DNA of 64,000 nt from Bacillus sp. sid0103 (GTDB lineage Bacteria; Bacillota; Bacilli; Bacillales_B; DSM-18226): assembly GCF_019219025.1 (NCBI RefSeq), contig NZ_JAHUWN010000021.1, positions 1-64,000 on the forward strand. Direction: 5' to 3'. This document shows, piece by piece, positions 53,698 to 62,941 of the stretch. Position 1 is the stretch's first letter. Every line of letters starts with the position of its first letter. The position numbers were made by a program, and so were the translations under genes. The notes beneath the pieces were generated by a model. That model saw nothing but the letters and a program-made list of their open reading frames with translations, did no database searches and was not told the origin of the DNA.

Positions 53698-54939
53698 TTA
53701 CGCGTTAAATTTTTTAAAAATCAATGTGGCATTATGGCCGCCGAATCCTAATGAGTTGGATAAAACCACTTGAAGATCCTTCTTCTTTGCCACGTTAGGG
53801 ACATAATCTAAATCAAGTTGTTCATCCGGTGTTTGATAATTGACGGTTGGCGGAATGATTCCTTCCTTGATGGCTAAAACAGAGAAAATGGCTTCAATAG
53901 CCCCTGTCGCTCCCAACAAATGACCGGTCATTGATTTGGTAGAACTGACCGATAATTGATAGGCATGTTGTTTAAAAACTTCTTTAATGGCTAATGTCTC
54001 ATACAAATCATTATAATATGTGGATGTCCCATGAGCATTGATGTAATCAACCTGTTCAGGGGAAATATCCGCATCGTCTAATGCTAATTTCATTGCACGT
54101 CCCGCACCTTCTCCGTCTGCTGCAGGTGTGGTAATATGATGTGCATCACCTGTAGCTCCATATCCGATTAATTCTCCATATATGGTCGCACCACGGGCGA
54201 TAGCGTGTTCTAATTCTTCTAGTACTACAATTCCTGCGCCTTCCCCTATAACAAATCCATCACGATTCTTATCAAAAGGCCGGCTCGCTGTTTTCGGATC
54301 TGGATTTTTTGAAAGGGCTGTCATATTAGAAAATCCGGCAACGGTCATCTCTGTAATCGTTGCTTCTGTTCCACCAGCAATCATCATATCAACATCCCCC
54401 TTTTGAATCACTCGGAATGCATCACCGATGGAATTGGCGCCTGAAGCACATGCCGTAACCGAACAATTGTTGATTCCTTTTGCTCCAAGTGCAATAGAAA
54501 CTTGTCCAGCCGCCATGTCCGGGATAAACATGGGAATAATAAACGGATTGACCCTTCTTTGACCTTTTTCAATAAATTTCCGATGTTGTTCCTCGAACTC
54601 ACCTAAACCGCCAATGCCGGATCCAATCCAAACACCAACCCGTTCAGGTTGAATATCCTCTCCGATTTGAATCCCTGCATCCTTTACAGCCATTTGACTC
54701 GCTGCCACAGCAAACTGGCTATAACGACCCATTCTTCTCGCTTCTTTTTTATCCATAAATTCTTCTGGTGCGAAGCCTTTTACTTCTGCTGCGATTTTGA
54801 TATCCACTTTTTCTACATCAAATATGGTGGCAGGACCAATACCAGATACACCACTTTTAATTTGTTCCCATGTTGAATGAGCATCATTCCCCAAAGGAGT
54901 GACTGCTCCAATACCTGTAATCACTACTCTTCTACTCAT
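53698..54939 (-). CDS. fabF: Beta-ketoacyl-ACP synthase II
   Basis: Condenses malonyl-ACP with acyl-ACP in fatty acid elongation. 413 residues, thiolase fold. Cys164 in [10 protein letters not shown], His in [12 protein letters not shown] and His in [12 protein letters not shown] form the Cys-His-His triad; GFGGHNATL closes the site. Stand-alone, not beside fabH as is common in Bacillus, so it may be a paralogue. GGGAG lies upstream of the ATG. A TAGGTACCTA palindrome at 54965-54974 is near the start and could be part of a FapR-like site, which I cannot confirm. Confidence 0.95.
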   Translation of the reverse strand: MSRRVVITGIGAVTPLGNDAHSTWEQIKSGVSGIGPATIFDVEKVDIKIAAEVKGFAPEEFMDKKEARRMGRYSQFAVAASQMAVKDAGIQIGEDIQPERVGVWIGSGIGGLGEFEEQHRKFIEKGQRRVNPFIIPMFIPDMAAGQVSIALGAKGINNCSVTACASGANSIGDAFRVIQKGDVDMMIAGGTEATITEMTVAGFSNMTALSKNPDPKTASRPFDKNRDGFVIGEGAGIVVLEELEHAIARGATIYGELIGYGATGDAHHITTPAADGEGAGRAMKLALDDADISPEQVDYINAHGTSTYYNDLYETLAIKEVFKQHAYQLSVSSTKSMTGHLLGATGAIEAIFSVLAIKEGIIPPTVNYQTPDEQLDLDYVPNVAKKKDLQVVLSNSLGFGGHNATLIFKKFNA

Positions 54940-55103
54940 CTAATGCTCTCTCCCACCCATTTATTAGGTACCTACATACGATTAGGAAAATCTATCCTCC
55001 ATATAGTTTAACTAATTCAGAGCGGCAGGACAAATCAATATCGGACAATGATTAAATTTAGGTTGAGTTCGGGCATCCGTTTAGTGGGTTAACATTATAG
55101 CAA

Positions 55104-55385
55104 CTATTTTGGGCAGGTGAACGTGGTTTTCAGTTTCATGAACCCGTACATTAAGCGTGCATTTCTACCTTTTTGCGTATGGGGATCTATTTTTGAGCTG
55201 AGGCATTTCATAAATTGCTTATCACAATAACATGGGGAATTACCTTGGCTCAAACAGCGATCATGATGGTAGCAGCAGTTATCAACATCATTAATGGGTC
55301 TACCCGGCCCGCTGCATCCTGGGCCGCACCACCGATAGCCTGGAAAAATACATAGCGGCAGCAGGCTCCCTTTCCTACGTTTCAT
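55104..55385 (-). CDS. Small cysteine-rich phospholipase A2-like protein
   Basis: 93 residues. It has the calcium loop and active site of secreted phospholipase A2: WCGPGCSGPGRPINDVDNCC then YHHDRCL, where CCxxHDxC holds the catalytic His-Asp, and CYCDKQFMKCL continues the disulfide pattern. Nine or so Cys suggest an oxidising location, yet there is no clear signal peptide; a short hydrophobic start (LLPLCIFPG) is present. Related Bacillus proteins are annotated as parvovirus VP1-coat-like. AGGAGGTG precedes the ATG. Possibly a spore-associated lipase; enzymatic activity is untested inference. Confidence 0.8.
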   Translation of the reverse strand: MKRRKGSLLPLCIFPGYRWCGPGCSGPGRPINDVDNCCYHHDRCLSQGNSPCYCDKQFMKCLSSKIDPHTQKGRNARLMYGFMKLKTTFTCPK

Positions 55386-55637
55386 TCATTTCACCTCCTG
55401 AGAGTTTATTACTATATTAATATGAAAAATTACAAAACCTGATTAGACTGGTATTCTAAATAGGGTGTTGACCCCAGTGTGTCAGTAGAGTATCTGCCAT
55501 TCGTGTGTGAATGTAATAAACAAATGATTTGTTTTTAATTGCTGGAACATGGTTATCTAACAAGCTATGTTGGAATATAAATAAACAAATAGCTTTAACA
55601 TTATTAAATTTTTCACTTGAAAGGGGAATCGATTCTT

Positions 55638-55748
55638 ATGGATTTTTGCATTTCATGTGGGAGTGAATTGTCCAAGTATGAGAGGAATAGAAGTGAATGT
55701 TGGGAGTGCATGGATACGACCACTGAAGCTTATACAGAAGAGGAATAA
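55638..55748 (+). CDS. 36-residue zinc-ribbon microprotein
   Basis: Very short ORF missed by length filters. It has AAAGGGG ten bases before the ATG and a strong terminator 36 bases after the stop. The sequence starts MDFCISCGSELSKYE and continues with ECWECMD, giving two CxxC knuckles 13 residues apart, as in a treble-clef or rubredoxin-type zinc site, and an acidic tail TEEE. It recalls small Bacillus zinc proteins such as YhfH in layout only. Function unknown. Confidence 0.65.
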   Translation: MDFCISCGSELSKYERNRSECWECMDTTTEAYTEEE

Positions 55749-55784
55749 TTTATATTCGTAATAACTCTACTTTGAGAATAAAAT

Positions 55785-55829
55785 TGGCCCCTTGTCCTTA
55801 ATAAGGATAGGGGCCAGTGTATTTTTTTG
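55785..55829. terminator. Bidirectional terminator
   Basis: TGGCCCCT...AGGGGCCA stem with an inner TCCTTA/TAAGGA pair, then ATTTTTTT on the plus strand; serves the microprotein gene and the convergent lipoprotein gene. Confidence 0.8.
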
Positions 55830-55839
55830 AGCGTCGGTC

Positions 55840-56808
55840 TTATTGACTGGTATTGTAATCTAAACTTACATTGAAAAACATCTTCTTAAGTACATCCGAA
55901 TACTTATTATAAAAACTCTGATTCATTGTGGCACTTAAATGAAATTCGATTTCACCATTAATGATGAGCCCATCAAAGGTCATTTCAGAACCATTATTTT
56001 CTTCTAATAAAAAAGCGTCAAAACCCGTGTTTGTTTTTATTTTTTTATAATTAGAAATGTCCCCCGCATACTCTTCCCTATAATTACTTCCAGAGGCAAC
56101 TACCTCTGCATCATTTCCTTGATACAGCGCCCTTCCATCACCATTTGTTGGTTCAGGCCCTAAAACCCAGCCCTTTGGATAGTTAATCGTAAAACCAAAT
56201 CTCCCGTTATGGTAGGTTTTCCAGCTAATTTGATTCTTTTTCCTTTCTGCTTCGATTCGTGCAGCTGCTGCAGCTTGCCTCTTTATTTCTTCAATTGCTG
56301 TTAATTCCAATCTATCTACTTCCTCTGAAAAAGTAGTTAATGCCTCTTTCGCCCCTTCATCTTGTTTTAATTCACTAATGAGTTTTTGAGCTTCCTTATA
56401 CTTCTTTTCTCTAATTAGGAGTTTAATTGTTTCTACTTTTTCTGAGATTACATTAAATTGTGTCTTTCCTGCCTCTGCTGTTTCTAAATATTGCTTTATT
56501 TCCTTTTTAATGCTGCTCGATAAATTCTTTTCTTTGAGCAGGGTATTTCCTTTCGTTAAGGCTTCATCCCAATGTTTATTTTCTACACCTGCTTGAACTA
56601 GAGCCAGCGTTTGTAATGTTTGATAGATTTGCTTTGCCTCTTTATCATTTGGTTTTTCCTCTAATGCTAGTTCAAAAAGGCCGAGCGCTTTCTCATTCTC
56701 CCCTTTTGCCAATGCCAATTTTCCTTGTTCAAGGGCTTTATCGTATGTGTCATTACCGCATCCAGCTAACAGAATGCTTGAAAAAACGATTATCAATAGT
56801 TTTCTCAT
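55840..56808 (-). CDS. Lipoprotein with TPR-like helices and C-terminal beta domain
   Basis: 322 residues; lipobox LLAGC with Cys17, so exported and membrane-anchored. Residues 20-190 are helical with a tetratricopeptide-like repeat (KALEQGKLALAKGENEKALGLFELALEEKPNDKEA) and a coiled region ending in RAAAAARIEAERKK-like sequence. The last 130 residues are a beta-rich domain beginning NGRFGFTINYPKGW, similar to PsbP-like or other stress-domain proteins in Bacillus lipoproteins. AGGAGAG precedes the ATG. Function unknown. Confidence 0.8.
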   Translation of the reverse strand: MRKLLIIVFSSILLAGCGNDTYDKALEQGKLALAKGENEKALGLFELALEEKPNDKEAKQIYQTLQTLALVQAGVENKHWDEALTKGNTLLKEKNLSSSIKKEIKQYLETAEAGKTQFNVISEKVETIKLLIREKKYKEAQKLISELKQDEGAKEALTTFSEEVDRLELTAIEEIKRQAAAAARIEAERKKNQISWKTYHNGRFGFTINYPKGWVLGPEPTNGDGRALYQGNDAEVVASGSNYREEYAGDISNYKKIKTNTGFDAFLLEENNGSEMTFDGLIINGEIEFHLSATMNQSFYNKYSDVLKKMFFNVSLDYNTSQ

Positions 56809-56880
56809 ATTTGTCTCTCCTATATTAGTGTCCTAAACGGTCTTCATATTTTCGAAAGATGCCAGTCATCTGATGTAAGT

Positions 56881-57864
56881 TTAATTAGTTACATCCAACA
56901 ACACTTTTCCTTTGCTTAGACGGCTTTCTATTAATACGTGGGCTAAGGCCGCATCTTTCAATGGGAAGGTATGCCCGATTTTTATTTGTAAACTTCCATT
57001 TGCTAGATATTTGAAAACATGTTGTGCAGTGTCTTCTAGTATTTGCGGATTAAGCCTTCTTGTTGTACCTAGGCTAAATCCGAGGATAGAACGACAGCTG
57101 GAATGTAATTCGCTCGTTTTAAAATTTCCCGCAATACCACTGGAATTCCCAAAATGAACTAAGCGTCCATATAGGGCAAGGCATTCTAGACTTTTTTCCG
57201 AAACCCACCCAGCAACTGAATCGAGAATTATATTGACCCCTTTGCCATCTGTCAACTCATTTACTTGTGTGGCGAAATCTTCTGTTTCATAGCAAATGAC
57301 ATGATCCGCCCCTGCCTCCAAAGCAACCGCTGCCTTGACTTCATTTCCAACTGTTCCAATCACTTTCCCGGCACCTAGTAGCTTTGCTAATTGAATGGCG
57401 GTTGTGCCCACTCCTCCTGCAGCCGAATGGATGAGGACTGTTTCGCCTTTCTCGATTCTCGCAATGTCAGCAAGAAGTTTGTAAGCTAGAAAAGAAACGG
57501 TCGGACATGCAGCTGCCGTTTCAAACCCGATATGATCTGGAATGGCAAAAGTAAGGGTTTCCTCTGCGACGATATATTCGGCATAGGAGCCGTTTGCAGG
57601 GAAGGCGACCACTCTTTGTCCAACCTTAAAACGTTGAACCTCCGAACCGACACTTTCGATAACCCCCGCAGCATCCAATCCCGGAACAAACGGAACCTTT
57701 CCGCCGCCCTTTTTACCGTACCTTGTTTTAATATCCACAAAATTCACACTAGTCTTTTCAACCTTTATTAATACCTGTGAAGGTTTAATACTTGGAATCT
57801 CAATATCTGTATACTTAAGAACCTCAGGACCCCCGAATTGCGTCGCGATAATTGCTTTCACCAT
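56881..57864 (-). CDS. Quinone oxidoreductase-like zinc-free alcohol dehydrogenase
   Basis: MDR-superfamily NADPH:quinone reductase of 327 residues. GroES-like N-domain with VNFVDIKTRYG and PGLDAAGVIESVGSEV, Rossmann motif HSAAGGVGTTAIQLAK, and the typical end GKVLLDVTN. The zinc-ligand Cys of true alcohol dehydrogenases is lacking. ATG at 57864 follows AGGGAGG; the 38 upstream codons have no RBS. Monocistronic. Confidence 0.9.
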   Translation of the reverse strand: MVKAIIATQFGGPEVLKYTDIEIPSIKPSQVLIKVEKTSVNFVDIKTRYGKKGGGKVPFVPGLDAAGVIESVGSEVQRFKVGQRVVAFPANGSYAEYIVAEETLTFAIPDHIGFETAAACPTVSFLAYKLLADIARIEKGETVLIHSAAGGVGTTAIQLAKLLGAGKVIGTVGNEVKAAVALEAGADHVICYETEDFATQVNELTDGKGVNIILDSVAGWVSEKSLECLALYGRLVHFGNSSGIAGNFKTSELHSSCRSILGFSLGTTRRLNPQILEDTAQHVFKYLANGSLQIKIGHTFPLKDAALAHVLIESRLSKGKVLLDVTN

Positions 57865-58006
57865 TTTCCCTCCCTTTTTAGATATCCATGGCAGATTGCC
57901 TCGTTTTAGAAATATTTTACTATTATTATAATATAAGTAAATCAGTGGTAGGAATAGTAAGAGTCTATTAAACCTCATTGGAGTTACTTTTTAATTGAAT
58001 ACTCGG

Positions 58007-58290
58007 GGTTGTTTGAATGCTGGGTGGGGGATTAGGGACGGGGGTATCTGAAATTAGCCTTGGCTGGTCTGAGTGCGACGGGGATTCGGACAACTTTTAC
58101 TGAAATAAGCCATAGGTTGTCTGAATGCGTGGCCTTCTCGGACAGCTTTTACTGAAATTGGACTTCGGGTGTCCGAATGTGAGGCTTATTCGGACAGCAT
58201 ACACTGGAAATCCCTCAAAGTTGTCGGAATCCGAACCCCATTCTGACAGCACCAACAGAATTTCCCCCATCCTGGTCCGAATCACACACA
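58007..58290. repeat. Second, diverged copy of the 52-bp repeat
   Basis: TGTCCGAA-type half-sites end at 58072, 58124, 58176, 58228 and 58280, exactly 52 bases apart, with an earlier weak one at 58016. The partner TTCGGACA half-sites lie 11 bases away in each (best: TGTCCGAA-N11-TTCGGACA at 58171-58197). Half-site order and spacing match the array at 32940-33462, but the spacers between dyads differ. The 57865-58436 gap carries nothing else except the terminator at its end. Confidence 0.85.
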
Positions 58291-58313
58291 AATTCCCCCC
58301 CAAAAAAAAACTG

Positions 58314-58356
58314 CATAAAAAAAGAATGGCTTGGAGAAGACTTCGAACCATTCTTA
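58314..58356 (-). terminator. Terminator of the TerB-like gene
   Basis: AAGAATGG/CCATTCTT arms around 18 bases, followed on the minus strand by a long T-run. Confidence 0.7.
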
Positions 58357-58436
58357 CGTGTATTTTACTTCGTTTTCTTATGCGAATTGTCTTGTGACCG
58401 ATATTGAGATTCTCCATTTAAGAGATTTCAGATGTT

Positions 58437-58820
58437 TTAATGCTCTCGCTTTGATACGGATAATTCTTTTATTTTTCCAACCCAATCCTTAAAAGTCCCA
58501 AATTCGCTTGAAGCGAATCCGAAGTGCGTCTTAATAATGTGGACAAATTCGCTTTCATGATCGTGGAAAACTCCATCTGAATAGATGAGCTGGAAGATTT
58601 CGGTTAAGACAATATATTTGGAGCGTTCACTTTTAAATTCATTTAAAATGTCCTCTAAGGAGAGACCTCTTAATTTATAATCCTCCAATTCCATTTCCCT
58701 TTGATATCGTTTTAATAAGGAATTTTCATATATCGATAATTTGCCATCAATTCTGGCTAGCAGTGCAGCCAGTTCCAGAAATGCAATTTTCTCCTCTTGT
58801 TCTAGTTCTTCTAAGAACAT
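58437..58820 (-). CDS. TerB-like protein
   Basis: 127-residue all-helical acidic protein of the TerB/tellurite-resistance fold. The family's metal-binding acidic turns are visible as ARIDGKLSIYE and IYSDGVFHDHES. AGGAGAGG precedes the ATG. Such stand-alone TerB-like proteins in Bacillus have no proven role; no ter operon is nearby, so tellurite resistance is not implied. Confidence 0.75.
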   Translation of the reverse strand: MFLEELEQEEKIAFLELAALLARIDGKLSIYENSLLKRYQREMELEDYKLRGLSLEDILNEFKSERSKYIVLTEIFQLIYSDGVFHDHESEFVHIIKTHFGFASSEFGTFKDWVGKIKELSVSKREH

Positions 58821-59028
58821 TACATACCTCTCCTTTTTATCTTTGTATTATTTATACGAAAATAGTCCCATTTGGTTTCAGTTTTTTCCGAAAGATAAAA
58901 GGCTAACAAAGCTACCGTTCGCCTTTTACAGTAAATAGATCACGTTGTTTTCCGTTCTTTGTTACGAAATTGCATTCGTGTAAGAAGTACCACGCTCTTT
59001 TACCAAACAAATAATCCCACACCAATCA

Positions 59029-59580
59029 TCAAGAGCTTCCAGACATTTTTTCCAATAATACTCGATTTTTCTTCCCAAACGTAAGCAGGCGATGTTCTTT
59101 TAATACCGAGAGCTGCTGCCGGATAACGTCCAGTGCTTCTGTATTTCCAAGAAACATCATTTGAATCCAGAAGAAACTCTCAAGCTTTGGCAACCCTGAT
59201 ATTTTCGAAATCAGCCAGCCCACTTTATCAATAATCCATGTTAAGATTCCGAAATACGTTAGAATATCAAAGAACGTGATAATAAAGATAATTGGCATTA
59301 ACACACTAAAAAAGAAATCCACCTGCTCATTTGCCATAACGGAAGGGAATACAAATGAGGTCCCTTCATTTGCACAAGCAATTAACCAATTAAAGAACGA
59401 TGCTATTTTATTTATCATCCAAGACCCAATCTTTGTCGATAACATAAACCATGTGATCAGTAATTCTACGACCAGCAATGTTACAATGGATTTCCATTTC
59501 ACCCTTCTTTTATTAGGAGAGCAAAAGTATATTAAGACTATCATTACTATTAGACCTAGTACATTAAACAAAAAGTACAC
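59029..59580 (-). pseudogene. Truncated nucleoside transporter (CNT/NupC family)
   Basis: The first ~170 residues match the concentrative nucleoside transporters: three to four membrane helices, ANEGTSFVFPSV, FFFSVLMPIIFIITFFDILTYFG, SGLPKLESF and RQQLSVLKEHRLLTFG. Then the family text stops and an unrelated 15-residue tail ends the frame. Normal length is about 400 residues, so more than half is missing. The start (GTG, AAGGAG 8 bases before) and a guanine-type riboswitch upstream are intact, as for B. subtilis nupG. Probably a deletion derivative without transport activity. Confidence 0.85.
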
Positions 59581-59614
59581 GTGATCAACTCCTTTGGTAT
59601 ATAATTTTTTGTAT

Positions 59615-59679
59615 AGAAAAAAATCCTTACCTTTTCACACCTTCCACCACAGGACAGAAAGCATGAAAAAGTAAGGACT
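59615..59679 (-). terminator. Riboswitch expression-platform terminator
   Basis: GTCCTTACTTTTTCATG pairs with GTGAAAAGGTAAGGAT (G-U pairs included) and is followed by seven T, between the aptamer and the transporter start. Confidence 0.8.
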
Positions 59680-59751
59680 GCTTTAATAAACAGGGTACAA
59701 TCATCCAAGTAACTCTTAAAACTGGAACAATAATACGATTCTTTCATACTC

Positions 59752-59823
59752 CCTTGTAGTCCGGCATTTTTAACGGCTGCCAGGTAGAAACTATCAGACC
59801 ACGCTCACTGATATTATACAAGG
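59752..59823 (-). ncRNA. Purine riboswitch aptamer, guanine type
   Basis: Seven-base P1 stem CCUUGUA/UACAAGG. The core reads UAUAAUAUC, then GUUUCUACC, then GGACUAC before P1's second arm, as in the xpt-type aptamer. The C in GACUAC is the specificity base for guanine/hypoxanthine; the adenine class has U there. It precedes a nucleoside transporter gene and is followed by a terminator at 59615-59679, so ligand binding should turn transcription off. Confidence 0.9.
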
Positions 59824-60020
59824 AACTTTATTTCACAAATATTTAAGGAATAGAAGCACTCAATCTAAATTAGTTTATAGATGACTTCAATAGATTCTGT
59901 TAATGTTCTAATAATTTTACTTATAGCATTATTAAGGATATTTCAGACTCAAAAAACAAGTGCAGTTTCGACGCCCTTGTCTTTTCCTCATCCTTTATCG
60001 CCCTACTCAACGTCTGTACC

Positions 60021-60806
60021 CTATTCCGCAATCTCCAGTTCAATCCGATTGGCCGCGAAGAAGTCGCTTATTTCTTCAGAAACAGGCTCATCGGTAATAA
60101 ATAAGTCGATTTCATTTGGACGTGCAAAGGTTGCAATCGAACTTTTATCTACTTTACTATGATCTAGCAAGGCAATGACTTTATTCGCAACGGAAACCAT
60201 GACCTTTTTTAATTCCACTTCATATAAGCTGAAATCAGATAGGCCATCTCGAATATTAAAAGCATAGGCTGAAGTAAATAAAAGGTCGATATTGATTTTT
60301 CTTAACAGCTCTTCTCCCAATAACCCTTCGACTGAATTGGAAGAATTTCTAACGATCCCGCCAATGATAATGACTGTTAAATATGGATTTTCTTTGAGCA
60401 TGGCCGCTGTAGCGATTCCACTCGTGACGACGGTTAACTTCATTTTTGTCTCACTTAAATATTTTGCGAGTTCAAAACAGGTCGTACTAGCATCTAGAAG
60501 GATGCATTGCCCTTCTTGTATATATTTAAGCGCTCTATTACCAATTCTTTGTTTTTCCGCACGGAATTTTTTTTCACGAATTTCATAATTTTTCTCGAGT
60601 TGATCTGTTTCTTTATTGGTATCTTCCATTTTCAGCATCGCTCCGCCATGCGTACGAAGAAGCAGACCTTGTTTTTCCATTTGATTTAAATCAGATCGAA
60701 TGGTAGCTGCAGAAATATTAAGTAAACTGGTCAAATCATTTACAGTTACTACTCCTTTTTCTGTCAGTAATTCTATAATTAAATTTCTGCGTTGATCTGC
60801 AAACAT
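60021..60806 (-). CDS. DeoR-family transcriptional regulator
   Basis: Sugar-catabolism repressor of 261 residues. Residues 1-60 hold the DeoR winged HTH (VTVNDLTSLLNISAATIRSDLNQMEKQGLLLRTHGG) and the rest a phosphosugar-binding DeoRC domain with GQCILLDASTTCFELAKYL and FTSAYAFNIRDGLSD. ATG preceded by AAAGGGTG. It follows the TPI/aldolase operon on the same strand, 324 bases beyond a terminator, and is its likely regulator, responding to a phosphorylated sugar. Confidence 0.9.
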   Translation of the reverse strand: MFADQRRNLIIELLTEKGVVTVNDLTSLLNISAATIRSDLNQMEKQGLLLRTHGGAMLKMEDTNKETDQLEKNYEIREKKFRAEKQRIGNRALKYIQEGQCILLDASTTCFELAKYLSETKMKLTVVTSGIATAAMLKENPYLTVIIIGGIVRNSSNSVEGLLGEELLRKINIDLLFTSAYAFNIRDGLSDFSLYEVELKKVMVSVANKVIALLDHSKVDKSSIATFARPNEIDLFITDEPVSEEISDFFAANRIELEIAE

Positions 60807-61061
60807 AGTTTCACCCTTTCATTTATTTTCGAAAATTTACTAAACGTTCTCCCAAAATAATATTAATACCCCTATTATATAGGTGATTGGCTAAAAAGTC
60901 CTGTATAATCGTTGATTATGTTAAAATATTTATTTATTTCTTTTAATTCCATTTTCACTTCATTTTGTTTTGTTTTACTTCACCGCGGCAAACCGCTAGA
61001 ATTTGACAATGAAAGAAAATGGAAATTCAGGATTACACAACAAAACGACCTCTAAAATAGG

Positions 61062-61124
61062 AAAAAAAAGTCCCCTCCGAAGTAGAGAGAGAAGGCTTCG
61101 CTTCTTGGTTCTACTAAAGAGGAG
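61062..61124 (-). terminator. Terminator of the aldolase/isomerase operon
   Basis: Nested pairing: CTCC/GGAG, GTAGA/TCTAC and inner GAAG/CTTC, followed on the minus strand by eight T. The remaining 60807-61061 region is AT-rich and holds the DeoR promoter region; no ORF. Confidence 0.6.
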
Positions 61125-61130
61125 ATTCGA

Positions 61131-61922
61131 TCATAAGACTTGACTTGCTTTGCTTTCTAGATGTGATTCAAGCTGCTGTAGAATGTCTTGGAAACTATTA
61201 ATATTCCAAGCTGCTCTGCCAATAAAGAGGCCATTCACATTTTTTAAATCGATGTATTCAAGAAAATTATCATGATTTACACTACCACCGTACAAAATCG
61301 GAATTTCGCTGCCCACTTCCGCAAATAGCACCTCCAACGTATCCCGAAGAAAGTCATGGATGTCGGCAACGTAGGCTGCATCGGCAGGGATTCCTTGCTC
61401 GCCAATTGCCCATACAGGTTCATAGGCAATCAGAACCTCTTTGGCCTGTTCCTTTGATAAGCCCTGCAAGCAAACTTTCAGTTGTGCCGCCAAGGTCTCT
61501 TTCGATATCTGCTGTTTCTTCTGATTGATGTTTTCGCCAATGCAAATCAGTGGTTTCATCGAATATCTTAAGGCGGCATGGACTTTTTTATTGATCGCCG
61601 CATCCGTTTCATTAAAATATTGCCTTCGTTCCGAATGGCCAAGTTCAATCATATCAATGCCAATTTCAGCTAACATTCGTGGCGAAATCTCACCGGTATA
61701 GGCACCACTATCTTCCCAATGCATGTTTTGTGCCCCCAAATAAATGTCGGTACCAGTCGTTAGCTCCTTAATGGGCACAAGCGATGTATGGGAAGGAATA
61801 ATAAATAATTGCAGGTTCGACGAGTTCGCTTCTGAAATCTGTCTGAGTCCTTTCGTGAAGTCAATTCCTTCTGCGATTGTCTTTGTCATCTTCCAATTGG
61901 TCCCTATCCAAATCTTATTCAT
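61131..61922 (-). CDS. Triosephosphate-isomerase-family sugar-phosphate isomerase
   Basis: TIM barrel of 263 residues with the TPI catalytic residues: Asn9 and Lys11 in GTNWKM, His96 in ELGHSERRQ, Glu168 in AYEPVWAIG. The flexible loop reads WAIGEQGIPADAA rather than the canonical WAIGTGKTAT, so this is a paralogue, like the tetrose-phosphate isomerases (EryH, LerI) that act on erythrulose phosphates, rather than glycolytic TPI. It is last in a minus-strand operon with an aldolase and a TIM-barrel epimerase/isomerase. The exact four-carbon assignment is inference. Confidence 0.85.
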   Translation of the reverse strand: MNKIWIGTNWKMTKTIAEGIDFTKGLRQISEANSSNLQLFIIPSHTSLVPIKELTTGTDIYLGAQNMHWEDSGAYTGEISPRMLAEIGIDMIELGHSERRQYFNETDAAINKKVHAALRYSMKPLICIGENINQKKQQISKETLAAQLKVCLQGLSKEQAKEVLIAYEPVWAIGEQGIPADAAYVADIHDFLRDTLEVLFAEVGSEIPILYGGSVNHDNFLEYIDLKNVNGLFIGRAAWNINSFQDILQQLESHLESKASQVL

Positions 61923-61953
61923 ATCATAACCCCCCTCTCACTTGTTCAGTCAA

Positions 61954-62853
61954 TCATCTACTAGCTACTAAACTTAATGCCTTTTCCAAAATTGACCGTA
62001 CCGTTGTTTCGTTCGCTTGGTAATTCTCTTTATCCTTTCCTCTCACTTCAACAGCAACACGTAGACCATGCTCGGATTGGAGACTTAGTTCGTCAGCTTT
62101 ACGTAAAATATCACTTATCTTCTCAATCGTTAAGAACCCAGGTTCCCCGATTGGCATATGGAAATCCCCATATAATTCACTATTCGGATCGACTACTGCA
62201 TTAGAAAAATGAATTTGGTGGATCTTTGCTTTGGCTAGTTCTAATGCCTCCGAAATGTCTTCCTTATTTAAAGCAGCATGCGCTGTATCAAAGGCTAAAC
62301 CAATATTGCTGTATTTTTTTGCCACACTTGAAAGCAATTCGACGGTATCAACCATCGGTCCAATCAGACGTTTTTTATGGGCAAAACGATCAAGATGTTC
62401 GACCAAAACATTCATATTATATTTGCTGGCTTCCTCGCAAATATCGCACAAGGCTTCATAAAATCCTTCCATTGCCTCTAGTCGTCGTTCTGGACCAGGG
62501 TCTGGTCCTGGGACAAAAGCAATATTGCCAGCCCCGCATTCTGCCGCAAAGTAAATATTTTCTTTAATCTGACGAACGGATTCTGAACGCAATTGTGAAT
62601 CCAAAGAAGAAACATCGAGGTTATTTTTATCTATTAAAAAAGTTAACCATTGTGTCAGCTGGAAGTTATATTGTTTCTTTAAGGCCAAGATGCTCTTACG
62701 CTCCTGTTGATCTTGTCCATCTGCAATTTCAAATGAACGATAGAATCCTTCAGCAGCCATTTGTTCAAGCAATTTGACCGTAAAACCTTTTTCTTGTTGC
62801 ATCGGAAAATATATTTCAGGTACAAGCAGGGATGGAATAAACCGTGTACTCAT
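61954..62853 (-). CDS. Sugar phosphate isomerase/epimerase (AP-endonuclease-2 TIM barrel)
   Basis: 299 residues of the xylose-isomerase-like TIM-barrel family. Metal-binding segments are visible: NVLVEHLDRFAHKKR (Glu), GLAFDTAHAALN (Asp, His), IHQIHFSNAVVDP (His) and VAVEVRGKDK near the end (Glu). The ATG at 62853 has AAAGGAGA upstream; the longer frame to 62910 has no RBS. It sits between the aldolase and TPI-like genes. The substrate is probably a keto-sugar or its phosphate from this pathway. Confidence 0.85.
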   Translation of the reverse strand: MSTRFIPSLLVPEIYFPMQQEKGFTVKLLEQMAAEGFYRSFEIADGQDQQERKSILALKKQYNFQLTQWLTFLIDKNNLDVSSLDSQLRSESVRQIKENIYFAAECGAGNIAFVPGPDPGPERRLEAMEGFYEALCDICEEASKYNMNVLVEHLDRFAHKKRLIGPMVDTVELLSSVAKKYSNIGLAFDTAHAALNKEDISEALELAKAKIHQIHFSNAVVDPNSELYGDFHMPIGEPGFLTIEKISDILRKADELSLQSEHGLRVAVEVRGKDKENYQANETTVRSILEKALSLVASR

Positions 62854-62941
62854 TTTACATTTCTCCTTTACCGATTGGTTTTCAAATGATTTTTCCTCAT
62901 GCAGCCTCATGATCTGCTAAATCGAATCTAGCTATTAAACC

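Noticed and set aside
58097..58417. ORFs of 90-106 residues on both strands
   Set aside because: They read through the diverged 52-bp repeats and the terminator of the TerB-like gene.
58437..58820. Tellurite-resistance gene
   Set aside because: Only a lone TerB-like fold; none of the other ter genes is present.
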